Shown here piece by piece: positions 1 to 5,221 of a stretch of 5,221 nucleotides of DNA. The position numbers were made by a program, and so were the translations under genes. Positions within the stretch are counted from its first letter, which is position 1, and every line of letters starts with the position of its first letter. The stretch comes from Gorillibacterium sp. (GTDB lineage: Bacteria > Bacillota > Bacilli > Paenibacillales > NBRC-103111): contig JAIMBU010000279.1 in the NCBI GenBank assembly GCA_023511325.1, forward strand, positions 1 through 5,221, read 5' to 3'. The notes under the pieces were generated by a model. The model did not search any database and was not told the origin of the DNA. It was given only the letters and a program-made list of their open reading frames with translations.

Positions 1-150
1 ATTATCAAGGGCATCGATAAAGAACTCGTCGGCGCAACTGCTGCTAAAGTTCGCTCCGTACGTAAACCTGAGCCTTATAAAGGTAAAGGGATTAAGTATG
101 AAGGCGAACGGATAATTCGCAAAGAAGGTAAGGCTGGTAAGAAGAAGTAA
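1..150 (+). CDS. rplF: 50S ribosomal protein L6, C-terminal fragment
   Basis: The reading frame is open from the first base and ends in TAA at 148-150, giving the last 49 residues of L6. L6 is a large-subunit protein that binds 23S rRNA near the base of the L7/L12 stalk and the sarcin-ricin loop. The visible part holds the family's C-terminal pattern: [14 protein letters not shown] at about residues 19-32 of the fragment, then a [10 protein letters not shown] run and a Lys-rich end (AGKKK). The usual bacterial protein is about 178-180 residues, so roughly 130 residues lie upstream of the window. The position directly before rplR is the standard spc order. The gene is cut by the window edge, not broken. 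The frame shows no internal stop. Confidence 0.95.
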   Translation: MIKGIDKELVGATAAKVRSVRKPEPYKGKGIKYEGERIIRKEGKAGKKK

Positions 151-187
151 GCTGGTAAGCGATAGCTGAAAGGAGTGAAATCTTCCC

Positions 188-553
188 ATGATCACCAAAG
201 GCGATAAGAATGAAGCCCGTTTAAAACGGCACCTTCGTGTCCGCAAGAAAATTCAGGGATCGACAGAACGGCCACGTTTAAGCATCTACCGTTCTTCGAA
301 GCACATGTATGCCCAAATCATCGATGACGTTACTGGAAAAACTTTGGTAGCAGCGTCGACTCAAGATAAATCATTGACTGACGTCGGTAACGGCGGAAAC
401 ATTGATGCTGCAAAGCTTGTTGGAAAGTTGATTGCAGAGCGCGCTAAAGAAACTGGAATCGTCAGAGTCGTTTTCGACCGCGGCGGTTACCTATACCACG
501 GACGCGTTCAAGCACTTGCTGACGCAGCTCGTGAAGGCGGACTCGAATTCTGA
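188..553 (+). CDS. rplR: 50S ribosomal protein L18
   Basis: A 121-residue protein, the normal length for L18, which binds 5S rRNA together with L5 and helps seat it in the central protuberance of the 50S subunit. The basic N-terminus (residues 1-30, with [12 protein letters not shown]) is the RNA-binding tail. [20 protein letters not shown] (29-47) and [28 protein letters not shown] (94-121) are the family hallmarks. The ATG start gives the MITKGDKN opening also seen in Bacillus L18 (MITK). It is preceded by AAGGAG at 170-175, about 12 nt from the start, slightly longer spacing than the other genes here. The gap to rplF is 37 nt and holds no terminator-like hairpin, so co-transcription is expected. 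Confidence 0.97.
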   Translation: MITKGDKNEARLKRHLRVRKKIQGSTERPRLSIYRSSKHMYAQIIDDVTGKTLVAASTQDKSLTDVGNGGNIDAAKLVGKLIAERAKETGIVRVVFDRGGYLYHGRVQALADAAREGGLEF

Positions 554-568
554 TCCATTTTGCTAATT

Positions 569-576
569 AAGGAGGT
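569..576 (+). promoter_or_regulatory. Shine-Dalgarno site that fixes the rpsE start
   Basis: AAGGAGGT lies 7 nt before the TTG at 584. A longer in-frame opening from the TTG at 560 would place this ribosome-binding site inside the coding region, so the start at 584 is preferred. Confidence 0.9.
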
Positions 577-583
577 AAGAGAC

Positions 584-1081
584 TTGCGTGTAGATCCGAA
601 TACATTAGATCTGAAAGACAAAACCGTGCACATCAACCGGGTAGCCAAAGTTGTAAAAGGCGGACGCCGTTTCAGCTTTAGCGCACTCGTTGTCGTCGGT
701 GACGGAAACGGTTGGGTCGGCGCCGGGATCGGTAAAGCGTCCGAAGTGGGCGATGCGATCAAAAAGGGCATCGAAGATGCAAAGAAGAATTTAATTCATG
801 TTCCTATTGTCGGCACAACGATTCCCCATTTAGTCACTGGTAAGTTTGGCGCTGGTCGCGTTTTGCTCAAGCCTGCTTCTGAAGGTACTGGTGTAATCGC
901 AGGTGGACCAGTTCGTGCCGTTCTAGAGCTTGCTGGTGTAGGCGACATTTTGACAAAATCCCTCGGTTCTTCCAATTCCATTAACATGGTTAACGCAACA
1001 TTGGAAGGTCTGCAGCGTTTGAAGCGGGCAGAAGATGTAGCCCGTCTGCGCGGCAAAACCGTGCAAGAGTTAATGGGTTAA
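584..1081 (+). CDS. rpsE: 30S ribosomal protein S5
   Basis: A 165-residue protein of the small subunit, at the mRNA entry side, important for decoding accuracy and for head movement. The N-terminal double-stranded-RNA-binding-like domain spans about residues 10-75, with VNRV-like [14 protein letters not shown] (16-29). The loop around VKGGR (24-28) is where spectinomycin-resistance changes are known in this family; the sequence here looks wild type. The C-terminal domain spans about 80-160 and includes [20 protein letters not shown] (89-108), [22 protein letters not shown] and the [12 protein letters not shown] end. Translation starts at TTG 584 (MRVDPNTL), which matches the family N-terminus. 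The gap to rplR is 30 nt. The stop codon TAA is itself the beginning of the ribosome-binding site of rpmD. Confidence 0.96.
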   Translation: MRVDPNTLDLKDKTVHINRVAKVVKGGRRFSFSALVVVGDGNGWVGAGIGKASEVGDAIKKGIEDAKKNLIHVPIVGTTIPHLVTGKFGAGRVLLKPASEGTGVIAGGPVRAVLELAGVGDILTKSLGSSNSINMVNATLEGLQRLKRAEDVARLRGKTVQELMG

Positions 1082-1086
1082 GGAGG
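1080..1086 (+). promoter_or_regulatory. Shine-Dalgarno of rpmD overlapping the rpsE stop codon
   Basis: The AAGGAGG core starts on the last two bases of the rpsE TAA stop (1079-1081) and lies 7 nt before the TTG start of rpmD. A ribosome terminating on rpsE covers this site, which suggests coupled translation of S5 and L30. Confidence 0.85.
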
Positions 1087-1093
1087 GGTACAA

Positions 1094-1282
1094 TTGGCTA
1101 AACAACTGCAAATTACCCTCGTGCGTAGCTTGATTGGACGTCCTGGGAACCAACGTATAACTGTAAAAACGTTGGGACTCACCAAGACCAATTCAACCGT
1201 ACTGCACCAGGACAATCCAGCCATTCGTGGCATGGTCAACCAAGTGAGTCATCTGGTTGTTGTTAAAGAAATTGAAGCTTAA
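1094..1282 (+). CDS. rpmD: 50S ribosomal protein L30
   Basis: A 62-residue protein, normal for bacterial L30 (about 59-62), a small alpha/beta protein on the solvent face of the 50S subunit that contacts 23S rRNA. The family pattern is clear: [20 protein letters not shown] (7-26), then [20 protein letters not shown] (27-46), in which the [23 protein letters not shown] stretch is the L30 signature. It starts with TTG, giving MAKQLQIT, supported by the strong ribosome-binding site just upstream; no ATG is available at the right place. It follows rpsE by 12 nt and is separated from rplO by 63 nt, the longest gene-to-gene spacer before the end of infA. Confidence 0.95.
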   Translation: MAKQLQITLVRSLIGRPGNQRITVKTLGLTKTNSTVLHQDNPAIRGMVNQVSHLVVVKEIEA

Positions 1283-1301
1283 GCTTGGTCTAAAAAACGA
1301 G

Positions 1302-1322
1302 CTTTTCTGCAACACTGAAAAG
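1302..1322 (+). other. Weak hairpin in the rpmD-rplO spacer
   Basis: CTTTTC (1302-1307) can pair with GAAAAG (1317-1322) across a 9-nt loop. The stem is A/U-rich and is not followed by a U-run, so it is not an intrinsic terminator. It may be chance, or it may mildly affect access to the rplO ribosome-binding site that begins 7 nt later. Confidence 0.25.
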
Positions 1323-1345
1323 ACATACAAGGAGGTGCTTGAGCA

Positions 1346-1786
1346 ATGAAAATTCATGAACTGACTCCTGCACCGGGCTCTACTCAGGTGCGTAAGCGTC
1401 TGGGACGGGGAATCGGCAGCGGAACGGGTAAGACGTCTGGTCGAGGCCATAAAGGACAGAAGTCCCGCTCTGGCGGCGGCGTTCGTCCTGGCTTTGAAGG
1501 CGGACAAAACCCGCTCTATCGTCGTCTTCCGAAACGCGGCTTTAAGAACATTAACCGCAAAGAGTTCGCTGTTGTGAACCTGGAAGATCTGAACGTGTTT
1601 GAAGTAGGTACGGTAATCACTCCGGAACTGCTGATTGAAACCGGAATGGTTAAGAACCCGAAAGACGGAATCAAAATTTTAGGCAATGGAGAGCTAACCG
1701 TGAATGTTACGGTAAAAGCACACAAGTTCTCCGCTACAGCAGTTGAGAAAATTCAAGCTGCCGGCGGTCAATCCGAGGTGATCTAA
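1346..1786 (+). CDS. rplO: 50S ribosomal protein L15
   Basis: A 146-residue protein, the normal length for L15, a 50S protein that enters assembly at an intermediate stage and links several 23S rRNA domains. The first 60 residues form the Gly/Arg/Lys-rich extended tail ([20 protein letters not shown] at 19-38, [14 protein letters not shown] at 41-54), which threads into rRNA. The globular C-terminal part ends with [18 protein letters not shown] (124-141), the family signature. The ATG start has a strong AAGGAGGTG site at 1329-1337, 8 nt upstream. The gene ends in TAATG: the stop at 1784-1786 shares one base with the ATG of secY, so SecY synthesis is probably coupled to L15 synthesis. Confidence 0.97.
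   Translation: MKIHELTPAPGSTQVRKRLGRGIGSGTGKTSGRGHKGQKSRSGGGVRPGFEGGQNPLYRRLPKRGFKNINRKEFAVVNLEDLNVFEVGTVITPELLIETGMVKNPKDGIKILGNGELTVNVTVKAHKFSATAVEKIQAAGGQSEVI
1775..1780 (+). promoter_or_regulatory. Shine-Dalgarno of secY inside the end of rplO
   Basis: GAGGTG lies within the last codons of rplO, 5 nt before the ATG at 1786. Together with the one-base stop/start overlap it supports translational coupling. Confidence 0.75.
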
Positions 1787-3090
1787 TGTTCAAAACATTA
1801 TCCAACATTATGAAGGTGGAAGATCTACGCAAAAAGATCATCTTTACACTTCTCTGTTTGATCGTTTACCGGATCGGAAATTTTATCCCGTCACCCAATA
1901 TTAACACCGATGTTCTTGGACAAATGGATTCCCAGAGTGGTAGTGTTTTTGGCTTGATGAACACTTTCTCAGGCGGAGCACTCTTCCGATTCTCCGTTTT
2001 TGCAATGGGGATTATGCCGTACATCACGGCTTCCATTATTGTTCAACTCCTTTCAATGGATGTTATTCCGAAGTTTGCGGAATGGGCTAAAGAAGGAGAG
2101 TCAGGTCGTAAGAAGCTGAGCCAGTTTACTCGTTACGGAACGGTTATCCTTGGTTTAGTTCAAGGTTTTGGTTATGCGGTTGGTTTCAGTAATGTGGTCA
2201 AAGGCGTCGTTATTGACCCTGGATTTACCACCTACCTTTTGATTGGAATTGTACTCACTGCTGGTACGGCTTTTCTCATGTGGCTTGGTGAGCAGATCAC
2301 TGAAAAAGGAATTGGTAACGGTATTTCCATTATCATCTTCGCAGGGATTGTGGCTAATATTCCGACTGGTATTCGTCAACTCTATGAGCAAATGTTTGTA
2401 GATGCAGGAGATCAATTGTTCCTGAACATCATCAAAATTGTCTTATTAGTGGCAGTGGTTATTGTTATTATTGCAGGTGTTATCTACGTCCAACAGGGCG
2501 TTCGAAAAATTCCTGTGCAATATGCCAAACGGGTAGTTGGTCGTAAAATGTACGGTGGACAATCCACACACATTCCGATGAAGGTTAATGCAGCTGGTGT
2601 TATTCCTGTAATCTTTGCAGTATCCTTGCTGATGTTTCCCGCTACGATTGCTCAGTTCTGGGCAGACAAAGGTTGGGCGATATGGATTCAGAATAACATT
2701 ACTATTCAAAAAGCGTCCGGAATCGGTATTACGCTCTACGTTCTGTTGATTGTTGGTTTTACCTTCTTCTACACGTTTGTTCAGATGAATCCGCAGCAAA
2801 TGGCGGAGCAAATGAAGAAAAACGGTGGATACATTCCTGGTATTCGTCCAGGAAAAACGACTCAGGTTTATTTGACCCGAGTTATGACCAGACTTACGCT
2901 AGCAGGCGCATTGTTTCTCTCCTTGGTTTCGGTATTGCCTCTCATCTTTACGGATGCGGTTGGCTTACCATCAAGTTTGAAGATCGGCGGAACGTCCTTA
3001 CTGATTCTGATCGGGGTAGCCCTTGAAACGATGAAGCAGGTCGAAAGCCAATTGATCAAGCGCCACTACAAAGGGTTTATCAATAAGTAA
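1786..3090 (+). CDS. secY: Protein translocase channel subunit SecY
   Basis: A 434-residue polytopic membrane protein, close to the usual 430 residues of Bacillales SecY. It forms the channel of the SecYEG translocon, through which SecA drives secretory proteins and ribosomes insert membrane proteins. Ten membrane segments can be traced at about 18-36, 68-90, 115-136, 148-168, 178-196, 213-235, 266-288, 313-333, 368-388 and 399-417. The plug region follows segment 1 (FSGGALFRFSVFAMGIMPYI, 61-80, leads into segment 2). Cytosolic loop 4 carries RKIPVQYAKR (240-249). Loop 5 carries MNPQQMAEQMKKNGGYIPGI (334-353) followed by RPG, whose Arg354 corresponds by alignment to E. coli Arg357, needed for SecA and ribosome contact. 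The C-terminal SQLIKRHYKGFI tail is conserved. No truncation is visible. Confidence 0.97.
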   Translation: MFKTLSNIMKVEDLRKKIIFTLLCLIVYRIGNFIPSPNINTDVLGQMDSQSGSVFGLMNTFSGGALFRFSVFAMGIMPYITASIIVQLLSMDVIPKFAEWAKEGESGRKKLSQFTRYGTVILGLVQGFGYAVGFSNVVKGVVIDPGFTTYLLIGIVLTAGTAFLMWLGEQITEKGIGNGISIIIFAGIVANIPTGIRQLYEQMFVDAGDQLFLNIIKIVLLVAVVIVIIAGVIYVQQGVRKIPVQYAKRVVGRKMYGGQSTHIPMKVNAAGVIPVIFAVSLLMFPATIAQFWADKGWAIWIQNNITIQKASGIGITLYVLLIVGFTFFYTFVQMNPQQMAEQMKKNGGYIPGIRPGKTTQVYLTRVMTRLTLAGALFLSLVSVLPLIFTDAVGLPSSLKIGGTSLLILIGVALETMKQVESQLIKRHYKGFINK

Positions 3091-4535
<1,445 letters not shown>

Positions 4536-4540
4536 TCATC

Positions 4541-4840
4541 ATGGGGAAACCCCAGTTAGGTCAAATCGTAAGTGTTTTGCAAGGCCGGGATGCTGAAAAG
4601 CACGCCGTTATCGTCGGATTCGTCGATACTCGTTTCGTTCTAATCGCGGATGGCAACAAACGAAAGTTTGACCAACCGAAGAAGAAAAACATCCTACACC
4701 TGAAGCTTCTGAATGAAGTGAGCAGGGAAGTCGAGGAAAGTTTGCGCGAAACGGGGCGTGTCACCAACGGAAAACTGAGGTTCGTCTTGAACAAGTTTCA
4801 GGAGAGCCAGGAGCATGAAGCGCAAGAGAGAGGAGAATGA
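4541..4840 (+). CDS. KOW-domain RNA-binding protein, ribosomal L14e/L27e-like
   Basis: A small basic protein of 99 residues from ATG 4541 (102 if the overlapping GTG at 4532 is used). Residues 3-37 ([20 protein letters not shown] and what follows) form a KOW-type beta-barrel resembling the N-terminal part of archaeal/eukaryotic L14e and L27e and of NusG-family proteins. A conserved basic block [20 protein letters not shown] (38-57) and an [17 protein letters not shown] block (70-86) follow. The tail is acidic and Gln/Glu-rich (EHEAQERGE). A comparable small gene sits between map and infA in Bacillus subtilis, so the position is ancestral in this group. The role is inferred as RNA or ribosome binding, and the exact target is not shown by the sequence. 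Its last codons hold the ribosome-binding site of infA. Confidence 0.85.
   Translation: MGKPQLGQIVSVLQGRDAEKHAVIVGFVDTRFVLIADGNKRKFDQPKKKNILHLKLLNEVSREVEESLRETGRVTNGKLRFVLNKFQESQEHEAQERGE
4831..4835 (+). promoter_or_regulatory. Shine-Dalgarno site that fixes the infA start
   Basis: AGGAG lies 7 nt before the GTG at 4843 but only 1 nt before the in-frame ATG at 4837. The spacing and the conserved [11 protein letters not shown] opening both favour GTG 4843. Confidence 0.85.
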
Positions 4841-4842
4841 CA

Positions 4843-5061
4843 GTGGCCAAAGAAGATGTGATCGAAGTAGAAGGAACCGTAATCGAGCCTTTGCCAAACG
4901 CAATGTTCCGTGTGGAGCTCGAGAATGGGCACAAAATTCTGGCCCATGTCTCAGGAAAGATTCGGATGCACTTTATCCGTATTTTACCGGGGGACAAGGT
5001 TACTGTTGAACTATCACCTTATGATCTGACTCGAGGTCGGATCACGTATCGCTACAAATAA
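4843..5061 (+). CDS. infA: Translation initiation factor IF-1
   Basis: A 72-residue protein, exactly the usual length, with the single S1-like OB fold of IF-1. It binds the A site of the 30S subunit during initiation and helps IF-2 and IF-3 select the initiator tRNA. The whole chain is recognisable: [20 protein letters not shown] (1-20), [20 protein letters not shown] (21-40), [20 protein letters not shown] (41-60) and [12 protein letters not shown] (61-72). It differs from the remembered Bacillus subtilis protein at only a few positions. The start is GTG, two bases after the KOW stop; using the ATG at 4837 would add only Met-Thr before it. In this cluster rpmJ is expected next but is not seen in the remaining 160 nt. 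Confidence 0.97.
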   Translation: MAKEDVIEVEGTVIEPLPNAMFRVELENGHKILAHVSGKIRMHFIRILPGDKVTVELSPYDLTRGRITYRYK

Positions 5062-5074
5062 GGACACATATCCC

Positions 5075-5090
5075 CTTTCTTCACAGAAAG
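5075..5090 (+). repeat. Short inverted repeat CTTTCT/AGAAAG
   Basis: CTTTCT (5075-5080) and AGAAAG (5085-5090) form a 6-bp stem with a 4-nt loop, 13 nt after the infA stop. It is A/U-rich and lacks a following U-run, so a terminator role is doubtful. Confidence 0.5.
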
Positions 5091-5127
5091 AACAGATAGC
5101 CGTGCATGCGGCAACTGATTTAAAACG

Positions 5128-5146
5128 GCTTTCCCTCAAAGAAAGC
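5128..5146 (+). repeat. Short inverted repeat GCTTTC/GAAAGC
   Basis: GCTTTC (5128-5133) pairs with GAAAGC (5141-5146) across a 7-nt loop. The right arm is shared with the larger hairpin at 5141-5173, so the two folds exclude each other. Confidence 0.5.
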
Positions 5147-5173
5147 TTGACGTCAAAAAACGAAGAAGCTTTC
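5141..5173 (+). repeat. Inverted repeat GAAAGCTT/AAGCTTTC around a TGACGTCA palindrome
   Basis: GAAAGCTT (5141-5148) and AAGCTTTC (5166-5173) are perfect 8-nt inverted repeats with a 17-nt loop. Overlapping the left arm's last base is the perfect 8-nt palindrome TGACGTCA (5148-5155), followed by a run of A (5155-5160). Confidence 0.55.
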
Positions 5174-5182
5174 CGCAGAAAG
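5169..5182 (+). repeat. Short inverted repeat CTTTC/GAAAG
   Basis: CTTTC (5169-5173) and GAAAG (5178-5182) with a 4-nt CGCA loop. This is the third copy of the same arm pair in the tail, after 5075-5090 and 5128-5146. Confidence 0.45.
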
Positions 5183-5221
5183 GTAGACGTTCCTCGAATT
5201 AGCTGCTTTGCTGCCGAAAAG

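Larger units (their letters stand above)
5128..5190 (+). repeat. Imperfect direct repeat, 40-nt offset
   Basis: The stretch 5128-5153 and the stretch 5168-5190 share, in order, the blocks GCTTTCC, GAAAG and GACGT, with a 3-nt length difference between them. The first blocks start 40 nt apart. Confidence 0.5.
5062..5221 (+). other. Gene-free, repeat-rich tail after infA
   Basis: No start codon with a ribosome-binding site and no recognisable protein is found in any frame on either strand. L36 (rpmJ), the usual next gene, is absent. The + strand carries short inverted and direct repeats (listed separately) but no GC-rich hairpin followed by a U-run. TTGACG at 5147-5152 resembles a -35 box, yet no -10 box stands 16-18 nt later. 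On the - strand a frame is open from the window edge for 22 codons, to a TGA at about 5153-5155, without any recognisable family. The sequence reads like an intergenic repeat element that continues past the window. Confidence 0.7.

Noticed and set aside
560..583. In-frame TTG at 560 as a longer rpsE start
   Set aside because: It would translate through the AAGGAGGT ribosome-binding site and add eight residues not found in S5.
1275..1286. Perfect palindrome AAGCTTAAGCTT at the rpmD stop
   Set aside because: Seven of its bases are the codons for Glu-Ala-stop; too short and without loop or U-run to act as a terminator.
2446..2811. Long antisense frame inside secY, 121 codons
   Set aside because: No ribosome-binding site, no recognisable family; it mirrors the hydrophobic codon pattern of secY. 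Other antisense frames at 1193-1507, 2155-2415 and 3662-3928 were dropped for the same reasons.
4837..4842. ATG at 4837 as the infA start
   Set aside because: Only 1 nt from the Shine-Dalgarno; GTG 4843 gives the exact 72-residue IF-1.
5147..5175. Promoter with TTGACG as -35 box
   Set aside because: No plausible -10 hexamer at 16-18 nt spacing on the + strand, nor on the - strand for its mirrored TTGACG.
5151..5182. Reverse-strand terminator with a T-run (A-run at 5155-5160)
   Set aside because: The CTTTC/GAAAG stem is weak and is separated from the T-run by about 8 nt; no reverse-strand gene is recognised upstream within the window.
5180..5221. Possible decayed rpmJ: AAGGTAGACGTTCC resembles the start of typical rpmJ genes
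   Set aside because: The likeness lasts about 15 bases, there is no ATG, the frame meets a stop at once, and no cysteine-pair pattern follows.

Overview
The window is a stretch of the conserved S10/spc ribosomal-protein cluster of a Gram-positive bacterium of the Bacillota, order Bacillales. The order is fixed by gene content and by the close match of the proteins to remembered Bacillus and Paenibacillus sequences. The S5 sequence (no second Arg after the start, 165 residues) and the Ala in the STGDAFR motif of adenylate kinase lean towards Paenibacillaceae. That genus-level call is from memory and is only moderately sure. All genes lie on the + strand and there is no RNA gene, insertion sequence, phage gene or CRISPR array.

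Layout: the 3' end of rplF (L6) opens the window (1-150). It is followed by rplR (L18), rpsE (S5), rpmD (L30), rplO (L15), secY (translocon channel), adk (adenylate kinase), map (methionine aminopeptidase), a small KOW-domain gene, and infA (IF-1). Spacings up to infA are short (about 60 nt at most). rplO and secY share one base, and adk and map overlap by 4 nt. The KOW start lies at or just after the map stop, and infA starts 2 nt after the KOW stop. I see no terminator between genes and no convincing internal promoter, so this looks like a single transcription unit. Strong Shine-Dalgarno sequences decide several starts. rpsE and rpmD begin with TTG, and adk and infA begin with GTG, so 4 of the 9 complete genes lack an AUG start.

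The genes form a growth-rate module: large- and small-subunit ribosomal proteins, the channel through which new membrane and secreted proteins leave, the enzyme balancing AMP/ADP/ATP, the enzyme trimming the initiator methionine, and an initiation factor.

The only unexpected part is the tail (5062-5221). After infA one normally finds rpmJ (L36) within a short distance, then rpsM, rpsK, rpoA and rplQ. Here at least 160 nt hold no recognisable gene. They contain a family of short CTTTC/GAAAG inverted repeats, an imperfect 40-nt direct repeat and a palindrome. The window ends inside this repeat-like sequence. I read it as probably an intergenic repeat element inserted between infA and rpmJ. I found no evidence for a new system in the coding part.
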